In this document: in pieces, positions 42,801 to 50,754 of the stretch
Numbering within the stretch: the stretch's first letter is position 1
Layout: every line of letters begins with the position of its first letter
Source of the DNA: Myxococcales bacterium
Lineage (GTDB): Bacteria; Myxococcota; Myxococcia; Myxococcales; Myxococcaceae
Assembly: GCA_030681895.1 (NCBI GenBank)
Contig: JAUXRI010000090.1
Location: 18,044 to 82,043 of the forward strand
Reading direction: 5' to 3'
Length of the DNA: 64,000 bases
Notes under the pieces: generated by a model
What the model was told of the DNA's origin: nothing
Databases searched by the model: none
What the model saw: only the letters and a program-made list of their open reading frames with translations
Program-made: the position numbers and the translations under genes

Positions 42801-43322
42801 CAGCTGGAACGCGCCCTGCGGCAGCTCTCCGAGCACGAAGGTCCCGTCGTCGCCGGTCCGGGTGTTCCACGGAGCGCCGGGGACGAAGACGGTCGTCCCT
42901 CCCAGCCCGCCCGGCCCATCCACGCCGGCGCGGGTGACACGGCCCCGCACCGCGCCGTTGCGCGACAACACGACCTGCCCCAGCGAGACGTCACGCCCCA
43001 TTCGGGCCCCGATGGCTTCGAGTGAGAAGAAGCGCTGGCGCTCGGGCCGCCCATCGCCGTCCGCGTCGGACGCGAGCAGGAGCTTGCCTGTCGACGCCGT
43101 GAGCCCCAGGAGCGTGAACCGGCCCTCGGTATCGGCGGTCGCTTCGAGCGCCGAGCCCGAGACGGTCGCCCGGCCACGAGGTGCTGGCTGAAACCCCGGC
43201 TGGCCGGTGACGGCGACGACGAGCGTGCCCTGAATCGTCCCCGGGCCCGGTGGCGGAGGAAGGGTCAGCTCGAGGCACGACGACGACAGCACGACTGCGA
43301 CGAGCCAGGTACGACGAATCAT
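39849..43322 (-). CDS. Giant lipoprotein with carboxypeptidase-regulatory and Ig-like domains
   Basis: 1157 residues from the ATG at 43322, preceded by a G-rich ribosome site. The N-terminus has a lipoprotein-like signal ending 'SSSC' (Cys16). Residues ~30-310 hold three carboxypeptidase regulatory-like beta-sandwiches ('GTIQGTLVVAVTGQPG', 'VRGRVTRAGVDGPGG', 'VKGQLKVLGGAPAG'). A (GGSAGGSTA)n linker spans ~315-405. PKD/Ig-like beta domains follow to ~770 ('VTVSGSNSTGAFPLLYRWTQRTG'). The last ~380 residues look propeller-like with aromatic strands and Cys pairs ('CAPTCSLTS'). It is probably an outer-surface lipoprotein; no enzyme motif is visible. Confidence 0.82.
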   Translation of the reverse strand: MIRRTWLVAVVLSSSCLELTLPPPPGPGTIQGTLVVAVTGQPGFQPAPRGRATVSGSALEATADTEGRFTLLGLTASTGKLLLASDADGDGRPERQRFFSLEAIGARMGRDVSLGQVVLSRNGAVRGRVTRAGVDGPGGLGGTTVFVPGAPWNTRTGDDGTFVLGELPQGAFQLAFFAEGFTPASVDVELGPAEEKTLPAVRLEPGATSPASVKGQLKVLGGAPAGDAQARLRGTSGERMLPVDAEGRFAATGLRAGLFSFAFEHPGAIGVSFINVLLPPGETDFGVIALADGTGRPISLFDTPPFDGGLGAGGGSAGGSTAGGSAGGSTAGGSAGGSTAGGSAGGSTAGGSAGGSTAGGSAGGSTAGGSAGGSTAGGSAGGSTAGGSAGGSTAGGSAGGSTAGGSAVDAGVVPIAVATGPAFVAANSLVTVSGSNSTGAFPLLYRWTQRTGPPVTLSTNNSFLSQTTFTAPAIGNVVELELVVVDQLGVSSAPSSVRVGVGGPPVARFTPDGGLIAGGQLVSLTSTSFDDAGLPIVAFDWQLATGTGGVLTIDGGLATWRAPAVAFGSPDLLGSVSLSVTNSIGVRSAPSSQFWTVRGANPDNWSLDAGVLSPIAVGRTPPTVVLRSAVTTSIPSPQYTLAWSCTPSMPLIGANGASPQFLAPAVVGPNVPVSCVVQATGQAPLDPPVLSATAALILNDAADPQLVSSSVDLARASTFGFRVTGDELLSGAGRNGGCTFALGVVVGKSVLFGYRDTPTEFTACSPIDVTLTDRATPANTSVALRVGSNNNTVVQTVWAGPFESSSAFDDPRPIVAALGVLPEARQELFGVNPSTTPGFELVGTQGGRLVRFAGLDLAATQATCAPTCSLTSTPSLSGLTAEASPRGTRVSWSGAELLVATSSDGGFGTTYARRSPSGTWSTFPGVAGVPNAWNDTLRSVRLSGGELLVDTLSTDLQSVLATEPAATGLGTVSLAASQQNRVFAATGPTKQLLIRERNPLTLVWTTRPSTFTNVTSILPIPHFGGVQFVAVEEGVGGALSLQRIDGPGGNSVFTIGPVQGYDVVTFGETTFLVFSAGGDVRFQWLRYGPLGGGSGFTDFGGPPRVGFTAPYPVMLDATPSCEAAWPRLTIVNEALVITWQERCPPATQWKVMARVVR
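42115..42384 (-). repeat. 27-bp tandem repeat, ~10 copies
   Basis: Period exactly 27 bases; on the plus strand each unit contains GAGCCACCTGCGCTGCC and starts recur at 42121, 42148, 42175, 42202, 42229, 42256, 42283, 42310, 42337 and 42364. The units encode GGSAGGSTA linkers in the 1157-residue lipoprotein. Third-position differences (GCCGTC, GCCGTG, GCTGTC, GCCGTT) give sub-families, showing recent amplification in steps. Confidence 0.95.
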
Positions 43323-43391
43323 GGAGCCCCCCGGCCAGGCCTGGCCGATGTTTCCTGCTGCAGCAGGGTGACTTCTGCGCATGGAGAGTGT

Positions 43392-46300
43392 GTGTTGGCA
43401 ACCGTGGCTGCCTTCCCATCGAAACGTCTTCGAGCAGGGGCCATCCTTTTTGCGCTCCTCGTCCTGGGTCCTTCGCCGGCGTCGCCGCCCAGCTCAGGCG
43501 GCGCGCTCCCGTCGTGGAGAGAGGGCCTCGCCGCTCGTCTGGCCGCCGCGGAGTACCAGCCCTCACCGGGAACCTCGGGCCCGTCGGCGCCCAATCGCGC
43601 GCACGGGCTCCGGCTCTCGTGGCGTGACGACGGCGTCGCGGTCGATGACCGGCTGAGCGGTGAGCGGCTCGTCACGCTGACGACGCTTGGGCTGGGCCGC
43701 GACGCACACCTCGAGCCGCTCGGAACCGCGCGCGCGCAGCTCACCTCGAGTGGGCGGGTCGAGCGTACGTGGCCGCAGCTGACGGAGTGGTGGCTCAACT
43801 CGGCCGACGGCGCCGAGCAGGGGTGGACGCTCGTCGAACGGCCTTCAGGCCAGGGCTCGCTGGTGCTGCAGGTCGCGGTGGCCGGCGCCGAGGTGCTCGC
43901 GACGGGCGACGGGCTCGCGCTCGAGTCGAAGGCGGGGCGCGTGTTGTCATACGGGCACCTCGCCGCGCGCGACGCTGCTGGCCGCGAGCTCGCCGCGCAC
44001 CTCGCCGTCGACCCTCAGGGATTTCGCCTCGAGGTCGACGACGACGACGCCAGCTACCCCATCGTCATCGACCCGCTGCTCACGTCGGCGAGCTGGATCA
44101 CCGAGGGAAACCAGCTGCTCGCCGCGTTCGGCTACAGCGTGGCCAGCGCGGGCGACGTCAACGGCGACGGCTTCTCTGATGTCATCGTCGGCGCGCACCT
44201 CTTCGACAACGGCTTCACCGACGAGGGTCAGGCCTTCGTCTATCACGGCAGCGCGGCTGGCCTCTCGACCACCCCAGCGTGGACGGCCGATTCTGATCAA
44301 CCTCTGGCGTACTTCGGCCAGAGCGTCGCGAGCGCAGGCGACGTCAACGACGACGGCTTCTCGGACGTCATCATCGGTGCGCCGCAGTACACCAACGACC
44401 AGACGCAAGAGGGGCGTGTCTTCGTCTACCTGGGCAGCGCGACCGGGCTCTCGTCGATGCCTTGGACGACCGAGCGCAACGTCGCCAACGCCTCGTTCGG
44501 CGCGAGCGTCGCGAGTGCCGGAGACGTCGACGACGATGGCTACTCCGACATCATCATCGGCGCCTTTCGCACGCCGATGGGAGGCCTCGCGGTCGTGCAT
44601 CGCGGTGGGCCCGGGGGCCTGGACCCGATGGCCGCGTGGGAGACGGGAACGCCCCAGATGGGCGCGGCCTTTGGCGTGAGCGTCGCGAGCGCCGGTGACG
44701 TCAACGGCGACGGCTACTCGGACATCATCGTCGGCGCCTCGTCGTACGACCAGGGCCAGACCGATGAGGGTCAGGCCTTCATCTACCGCGGCGGTCCCGC
44801 CGGCCCCGAGATCAACGCCGCGTGGATCGTCGAGGGCAACCAGGACGACGCGCGCCTGGGCTCGAGCGTCGCGAGCGCCGGTGACGTCAACGGCGACGGC
44901 CTCTCTGATGTCCTCGTCGGCGTCCGTGGGTACACGAATGGTCACCTGAACGAGGGCCGGGTGCTCGGCTTCTACGGGCGCACGGGAGCGTTGTTCACCA
45001 CCTCGTCGTGGCAGTTCGAGTCGAACCAGGACGGCGCGCTGATGGGCTCGAGCGTCGCGAGCGCGGGCGACGTCAACGGTGACGGCTTCTCCGACGTCCT
45101 CGTCGGGGCGCCCTCGTTCGATGGCGTCGTCACCAACGAGGGCCGCGTCTCGCTCTTCTTCGGCGGAGCGGCGGGGCTCGGCACGGCGCCCGCGTGGTCG
45201 ACGAGCGGGCAGGCGCTGTCGTCCTTCGGCGCCAGCGTCGCGTCGGCAGGCGACGTCAATGGTGATGGCTTTTCCGACGTCATCATCGGCGCGGCTGACC
45301 ACGACAACGGCGCGACCGACGAAGGCCGGGCGGTCGTCTTCCTCGGGTACGCGTCTGGCCTCCCCGTTGGCACCACCTGGAGCGTCTCGGGCCCGCAGGC
45401 GGCCGCGTTGCTGGGCTCGAGCGTCGCCTCGGCTGGTGACGTCAACGGCGACGGCTACTCCGACATCCTCGTCAGCGCGCCACAGTTCGACCGCGGCGGT
45501 GCCGATGAAGGGGTGGTGTTCCTCTACCTCGGGAGCCCCACCGGCGTGCCCACCGGCACCCCCAGCGTGACACTCGAAGGAAGCCAGGCCTCTTCGTTCT
45601 TCGGGTACAGCGTTGCGAGCGCCGGTGACGTGAACGGCGATGGGTTCGGCGACGTCATCATCGGCGCCTTCGGGTACGACGACCCGCAAATGAACGAGGG
45701 GCGCGTGTCCGTCTACCTCGGAGCTGCCGTGAGCCCGCTCGGCCTGCCTCCGTGGACCGTCGAGTCGAACCAGGAAGATTCCAACTTCGGACTGAGCGTG
45801 GCGAGCGCCGGCGACGTGAACGGCGACGGCTACTCGGACGTCATCGTCGGGGCGCCCCGCTTCGATGGCTTGGTCACCGATGAGGGCGCGGCGTTCGTCT
45901 ATCTCGGCAGCGCGACCGGGCTGACGACCCAGCGCTGGACGACGACCTCGAACCAACAGCAGGCCTACCTGGGCACCAGCGTCGCGAGCGCCGGCGACGT
46001 GAACGGCGATGGCTACTCGGACGTCATCGTCGGCGCGCCCGCCTACAGCAACAGCCAGAGCAACGAGGGGCGGGTGACCGTCTTCGCAGGCAGCGCGACG
46101 GGTCTCGCGCTCACGCCCCTCGCCACGCTCGAGGTGAACCAGCAGAGCGCCTTCTTCGGCACCAGCGTCGCGAGCGCCGGAGACGTCAACGGTGACGGCC
46201 TGTCTGACGTCATCGTCGGTGCCCCACGATTCGAGAACGTCGAGGTGGGCGAAGGGGCTGCCTTCGTCTTTCCAGGCGACCCCAACGGCGTCAACCCGAG

Positions 46301-47369
46301 CGCGTGGAGGGCCGAGGGAAATCAGAACAACGCTGGCTTTGGTGGGAGCGTCGCGAGCGCCGGAGACGTCAACGGCGACGGGTTCTCCGACGTCATCGTC
46401 GGGGCCGAGCAGTTCTCGAATATCCAGACTGCCGAAGGGCGTGCGTTCGTGTTTCACGGGAGCGCAGCCGGTCTCCTTCCGAGCGCGACGCGCACCTTCG
46501 AACCGAACCAGATGGGCGCGGCCTTTGGCCACAGCGTCGCGAGCGCCGGTGACGTCAACGGTGATGGGTTCTCCGACGTCATCATCGGAGCAAGCTCCTT
46601 CGACGCGTTCGCCCTGGATGTCGGCGGCGCCGTCGTGGTGCAAGGCGGCGATGGCCTCGCCGGTCTGCCGCGCCAACTGACCCAGGACTTCGGTGGCCCG
46701 CGGGGCGCTGGCGCGAACGTCAGCCTGCCCGGTGTGCTGAAGGGACGTATGGTCGACGCGACGGGCGCGCCCACGCCGAGGCACCAGTTCGAGTTCGAGG
46801 TGAAGCCGGTTGGCACGCGCTTCGACGGCCTCGGCGGTGTTCGTTCGATGCGCGTCGCGGGCGGTGCGTTGTCGACCGCGACGGTGCAGTCGCTCGCGCC
46901 AGGGCGCTACCACTGGAGAGCGCGAGTTCGCTCCGGCGCTTCGCTCGGTCGATGGGTGTCCTTCGGTGGCAACCAGGAATTCGAGGCCGACTTCGTCGTT
47001 CGCGCGGTGATGCCCACCGACGACGGCGGGCTCGACGGCGGCGCTCCTGATGGTGGAGGGCCCGACGCGGGGGTCTCTGACGGTGGGAGACTCGATGCCG
47101 GCGTTCTCGACGCTGGACCGTTCGACGCAGGTGTTCCCGACGCTGGCCCGTTCGACGCGGGTGTTCCCGACGCTGGCCCGTTCGACGCTGGCGTTCTCGA
47201 CGGTGGACCGTTCGACGCTGGAACGCTCGATGCCGGTGATGCGGATGCTGGCGCTGCTGACGGTGGAACAGCGGGGCTCGTCTTCGTTCCCGCCTGCGGT
47301 TGTCTCGTCGCCCCGGCCGACCTCAGTGTGCTGGTGCTCGTCGCGCTCTGGTGGCGACGGCGGCGCTGA
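43392..47369 (+). CDS. FG-GAP repeat protein with MYXO-CTERM-like tail
   Basis: About 1325 residues. The start is uncertain (GTG 43368, GTG 43392 or TTG 43395); GGAG at 43383-43386 favours the latter two. 'SKRLRAGAILFALLVLGPSPA' is a signal peptide. Residues to ~225 form an N-terminal domain. Fourteen integrin-type FG-GAP repeats follow, each with 'AGDVNGDGxSDVIVGA' (Ca-binding DxDxDG loop) every ~60 residues. Fourteen is enough for two seven-bladed propellers. A beta domain and a D(A/G)G linker precede 'CGCLVAP', a hydrophobic helix and 'WWRRRR', matching the MYXO-CTERM layout (Cys motif, membrane span, Arg cluster). This predicts processing and surface attachment. The gene diverges from the giant lipoprotein. 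Confidence 0.88.
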   Translation: MLATVAAFPSKRLRAGAILFALLVLGPSPASPPSSGGALPSWREGLAARLAAAEYQPSPGTSGPSAPNRAHGLRLSWRDDGVAVDDRLSGERLVTLTTLGLGRDAHLEPLGTARAQLTSSGRVERTWPQLTEWWLNSADGAEQGWTLVERPSGQGSLVLQVAVAGAEVLATGDGLALESKAGRVLSYGHLAARDAAGRELAAHLAVDPQGFRLEVDDDDASYPIVIDPLLTSASWITEGNQLLAAFGYSVASAGDVNGDGFSDVIVGAHLFDNGFTDEGQAFVYHGSAAGLSTTPAWTADSDQPLAYFGQSVASAGDVNDDGFSDVIIGAPQYTNDQTQEGRVFVYLGSATGLSSMPWTTERNVANASFGASVASAGDVDDDGYSDIIIGAFRTPMGGLAVVHRGGPGGLDPMAAWETGTPQMGAAFGVSVASAGDVNGDGYSDIIVGASSYDQGQTDEGQAFIYRGGPAGPEINAAWIVEGNQDDARLGSSVASAGDVNGDGLSDVLVGVRGYTNGHLNEGRVLGFYGRTGALFTTSSWQFESNQDGALMGSSVASAGDVNGDGFSDVLVGAPSFDGVVTNEGRVSLFFGGAAGLGTAPAWSTSGQALSSFGASVASAGDVNGDGFSDVIIGAADHDNGATDEGRAVVFLGYASGLPVGTTWSVSGPQAAALLGSSVASAGDVNGDGYSDILVSAPQFDRGGADEGVVFLYLGSPTGVPTGTPSVTLEGSQASSFFGYSVASAGDVNGDGFGDVIIGAFGYDDPQMNEGRVSVYLGAAVSPLGLPPWTVESNQEDSNFGLSVASAGDVNGDGYSDVIVGAPRFDGLVTDEGAAFVYLGSATGLTTQRWTTTSNQQQAYLGTSVASAGDVNGDGYSDVIVGAPAYSNSQSNEGRVTVFAGSATGLALTPLATLEVNQQSAFFGTSVASAGDVNGDGLSDVIVGAPRFENVEVGEGAAFVFPGDPNGVNPSAWRAEGNQNNAGFGGSVASAGDVNGDGFSDVIVGAEQFSNIQTAEGRAFVFHGSAAGLLPSATRTFEPNQMGAAFGHSVASAGDVNGDGFSDVIIGASSFDAFALDVGGAVVVQGGDGLAGLPRQLTQDFGGPRGAGANVSLPGVLKGRMVDATGAPTPRHQFEFEVKPVGTRFDGLGGVRSMRVAGGALSTATVQSLAPGRYHWRARVRSGASLGRWVSFGGNQEFEADFVVRAVMPTDDGGLDGGAPDGGGPDAGVSDGGRLDAGVLDAGPFDAGVPDAGPFDAGVPDAGPFDAGVLDGGPFDAGTLDAGDADAGAADGGTAGLVFVPACGCLVAPADLSVLVLVALWWRRRR
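44150..46610 (+). repeat. FG-GAP coding repeats, 14 units of ~180-190 bp
   Basis: The motif GTCGCGAGCGCCGGNGACGTCAAC recurs in 14 units with high DNA similarity among several of them, for example near 44685, 44875, 46540 and 46355. The period of about 185 bases matches one propeller blade. The array is prone to recombination and to assembly collapse. Confidence 0.85.
47025..47265 (+). repeat. Asp-(Ala/Gly)-Gly stalk tract
   Basis: Tandem CCGTTCGACGCNGGNGTTCCCGACGCTGGC-type units encode PFDAGVPDAG repeats just before the C-terminal sorting-like signal of the FG-GAP protein. Confidence 0.85.
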
Positions 47370-47375
47370 GGTGTC

Positions 47376-47684
47376 TTAGTTGTCGACGCGCTGACGCGAC
47401 CTTCGCCAGCGCATGCCTCGACGAGCGCCTGCGCCTTCTCCGCCCGTGCCCGCGAACGCGATGAACCACGCGACGACGCACAGGAACGGGTTCGTGTCCC
47501 AGTAGTGGGTCGTCGCGAGAATGGCGACGAGCAGGTGCGGCGCAAAGACCCAGCCGAGCCAGTGGAGCGCTGCGAACGGCCCTCCGACGAAGAGCAGCGT
47601 GATGCGCGGAAAAACCGCCAGGCCGAACAACAGCAGCAGCGGGTGCGCGTGCGCTTGAAAGAACTCGAGGTGCGCGGGGTTCAT
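47376..47684 (-). CDS. Small conserved-looking membrane protein
   Basis: 102 residues from ATG 47684; the longer frame upstream of it is rich in His/Arg and unlikely to be coding. Two to three hydrophobic segments are visible: 'PLLLLFGLAVFPRITLLFV', 'LHWLGWVFAPHLLVAILAT' and 'FLCVVAWFIAFAGTG'. Between them lies 'THYWDTNPFL', a polar turn that looks conserved. The C-terminus is strongly basic ('RRGMRWRRSRQR') and probably cytoplasmic. I do not recognise a named family and give no function. It diverges from the phosphatase gene over 156 bases. Confidence 0.65.
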   Translation of the reverse strand: MNPAHLEFFQAHAHPLLLLFGLAVFPRITLLFVGGPFAALHWLGWVFAPHLLVAILATTHYWDTNPFLCVVAWFIAFAGTGGEGAGARRGMRWRRSRQRVDN

Positions 47685-47840
47685 GATGGCTCGAGGAACT
47701 GCATCGGCTGCGCCATGCCACTGAGGGGAAGCCTTCGCTCCGTTCGCGCAAGAGCTGCGTCGAGCGCCCCAGCCAAAGCGATTGTGTCGAAGCGGTCGAT
47801 TGCACCAGAGTCGGGCCCTCTTCCCAAGGAGCTCGTCCCC

Positions 47841-48518
47841 ATGGTCGCTCGCCTCACCACTGCCAGGCCAACCAGCGCCAGCCGCATCAAGGCCGGCCTC
47901 AAAGAGTTCGCCAGGGACCTCAAAGCCGACGCGAAGGAACTCGTCAGCGACGTGAAGACGCGCAACGGCAAGGAGCTGCTCAAGAACTTGAAGAACGGCG
48001 CGTCGACGTTTGGTGCCGAGGCGGTCGGTGTCGCGGGCCTCTTCGGGCTGCGCTACCCGGTGTCGGCCTACGAGTTCCGCGTGTCGACTGGCCTCGTTCG
48101 CGGCAGCCGCATCGACGACCCGAAGGGCTACGAGAAGCTGAAGGCGCAGGGCGTGAAGAGCCTCGTCGACCTCACGCTCGAGGGCACGAAGGACGGCACC
48201 GAGGGCAAACGCGCGGGCCTCAACGTGTTGAACGTCGGCATCCTCGACAACAACGCGCCCACCACCGCGCAGATGAAGCAGTTCCTCGACTTCGCGACGA
48301 CCCCCGCGAACATGCCGGCCTACGTGCACTGCCAGGCTGGCAAGGGCCGCACGGGTGTCGCCGTCGCGTGTTACCGCATGGCCGTCGAGAACTGGCCGCC
48401 CGAGAAGGCCCTCGCCGAGGCGAAGGCGTTCGGGCTCAAGCTGCCTGACCAGGTCGACTTCGTGATGCAGTTCGGCGCCGACCTCGCCGCAGGGAAGATC
48501 GCCGGCTACCCGAAGTGA
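47841..48518 (+). CDS. Dual-specificity protein phosphatase-like protein
   Basis: 225 residues from an ATG with AAGGAGC at 47826-47832. The PTP-loop signature HCxxGxxR is present as 'YVHCQAGKGRTG' with nucleophile Cys164 and Arg170. A candidate general acid is Asp136 in 'VGILDNN'. The ~60-residue N-terminal extension is helical and Lys-rich ('LKEFARDLKADAKELVSDVK') and does not look like a signal peptide, although 'VGVAGLFGLRYP' is hydrophobic. The catalytic layout fits dual-specificity or phosphoinositide-type phosphatases (DSP/Siw14-like). The substrate is unknown. It may counteract the many kinases of a myxobacterium. It converges with the EGF lipoprotein gene, with a 3-base gap. Confidence 0.88.
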   Translation: MVARLTTARPTSASRIKAGLKEFARDLKADAKELVSDVKTRNGKELLKNLKNGASTFGAEAVGVAGLFGLRYPVSAYEFRVSTGLVRGSRIDDPKGYEKLKAQGVKSLVDLTLEGTKDGTEGKRAGLNVLNVGILDNNAPTTAQMKQFLDFATTPANMPAYVHCQAGKGRTGVAVACYRMAVENWPPEKALAEAKAFGLKLPDQVDFVMQFGADLAAGKIAGYPK

Positions 48519-48521
48519 CGG

Positions 48522-50754
48522 TCAGTTCACGACGATGGTGAAGGTGCTGGCCGAGCCGAAGGGCTCGATGACGAAGAAGTAGGTCTGGCCCGCGGTGAGC
48601 GAGACGGACAACTGCTCAGGGTCGTCGACGATGGTGAGGCAGCTTCCATCGCAGGCTGCGCCGACCCACATCACGACGTCGGCGCTGGTCGTCTCCTGAA
48701 ACACCCAGGTGCCCGTCGTGGGGGGAGTGAAGGAGAAGAAGACCTCGGCCTGCGTTCTATTGCTGAAGGAGGCGCTGCACGCGAGTGTCGGGGCGAGGTC
48801 GTTGATCGCGCCCGCGAAGGAGCCAGTGACCGGCACGCCGACGGTGAGGGGCGTCGGGGCGCTGCAGAGGTCATTGACCGGCGTGGTGACGGGCGCGACG
48901 GTGAGGGCGAACGTCCCTGCCAATCCGGCAGAGGTCGAGTCGACCGTGAGGAACGTCGGGACCCCCGCCGTGCCACGAAAGTTGAACGCGCCGCCGCCGA
49001 GGAACTGGCAGCTGGCGGGGGCGCCACACGTCGATGAGGCGTACACCGCAGGGCTGAATCCGGATGCCACCGTCGTCGCGCGGTAGTTCTGCGTCGCGGT
49101 CGGGGTGAAGGAATAGAAGACGTCGGGGCCGGGCACGGCGCTGTTGCCGCAAACGGCGCTGAGAGTGCCGGTGGTGTCGTCGACGGCGCCCAGCGTCGTG
49201 CCGTTCGTCGCGACGGAAGGCATCAGCACCTGCGCGCCCCCGCACACGTCGTTGGCCGGCGTCGTCACGGCCTCGACGATGATGGTGAAGGCGGTGGCCG
49301 AGTTGAAGGGCTCGACGACGAAGAAGTACGTCTGCCCAGCGGTGAGCGAGACGACCAACTGCTCGGGGTCGTCGACGAGGGCGACGCAGGTTCCATCGCA
49401 CGCTGTGCTGACCCACATCACGACGTCGGCGCCGGTCGTCTCACGAAACACCCAGGGGCCCGTCGTCGGAGGGGTGAAGGAGAAGAAAACCTCGGGCTGC
49501 GAGCTGGTGCTGAAGGAGGCGCTGCACGCGGGTGTCGGGGCGAGGTCGTTGACCGCGCCCACGAAAGAGCCGGCGACGGGCACGCCGGCCGCGAGGGGCG
49601 TCGGGGCGCTGCAGAGGTCGTTGGCCGGCGCAGCGACCGGTGCGACGGTGAGAGAGAAGCTGCCCGTGGTCGAGGCGGACGAAGAGTCGACGCTGAGGAA
49701 GACGGGAGTGCCCGCGGAGCCGTGGAAGCTGAACGAAGCGCCGCCGCGGGACACACACGTCGCGGTCGCGCCGCAGGTGGTCGAGGCATACACGAGCGGC
49801 GAGAAGCCGGAGCCCACGGTGCTGACGAGGTAGTTCTGCGTCGCGGCCGGGGTGAAAGAATAGAAGACGTCGGCGCCGGGCATGGCGCTGGTGCCGCAGA
49901 GGCCGCTGAGCGGGCCGGTGACGTCGTTGGCGGCGCCCAGCGTCGTGCCGTTCGTCGCGACGGAAGGCATCAGCACCTGCGCGCCCCCGCACACGTCGTT
50001 GGCCGGCGTCGTCACGGCCTCGACGATGATGTTGAAAGTGGTGGCCGTGCTCCAGGGCTCGATGACGAAGAAGTACGTCTGCCCGGCAGTGAGCGAGGTG
50101 ATGAACTGTTCCGGCTCGTCGACGAGGGTGAGGCAGCTTCCATCGCACGCTGCGCTGACCCACATCACGACGTCGGCGCCGGTCGTCTCACGGAATACCC
50201 AGTTGCCCGTCGTCGGAGGGGTGAAGGAGACGAAGACCTCGGGCTGGGTGCTGTCGCTGAAGGAGGCGCTGCACGCGGGGGTCGGGGCGAGGTCGTTGAC
50301 CGCGCCCGCGAAGGAGCCGGCGAATGGCACGCCGACGGCGAGGGGTGTCGGGGCGCTGCAGAGGTCGTTGGTCGGCGCGGTGACGGGCGCGACGGTGAGA
50401 GAGAACGTCCCTGCCAGCCCGGCAGCGGTCGAGTCGACGGTGAGGAACGTCGGGACCCCCGCAGTGCCGCGGAAGTTGAACGCTCCTCCGCCGAGGAACT
50501 GGCAGCTGGCGAGGGAGCCACACGTCGATGAGGCGTACACCGCAGGGCTGAATCCGGACCCCACCGTCGTCGCGCGGTAGTTCTGCGTCGCTGAAGGTGT
50601 GAACGAATACACGACGTCGGGTCCGGCGTACGACTGGCTCGCGCAGGCCGCGCTCAACGGGCCCGTGTAGTCGTTGACTGCGCCGACGGTGCTGCCGGTC
50701 GCAGCCACCGAGACCGTGAGCGGAATCGCTGCGGCGCAGGTGTCGCCGTTCGGT
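48522..50754 (-). repeat. Three tandem A-B modules, ~744 bp period
   Basis: The segments at about 48.5-49.26 kb, 49.26-50.0 kb and 50.0-50.75 kb are direct repeats of one another with high DNA identity; for example GTCGGGGCGCTGCAGAGGTC recurs near 48850, 49600 and 50350. Each copy encodes one B and one A domain, so the pair was duplicated as a unit, twice and fairly recently. Confidence 0.9.

Noticed and set aside
43947..46913. 988-residue minus-strand frame opposite the FG-GAP array
   Set aside because: Its apparent repeats (DDDVRVAVAVDVTGARDA) are the antisense of the FG-GAP repeat units.
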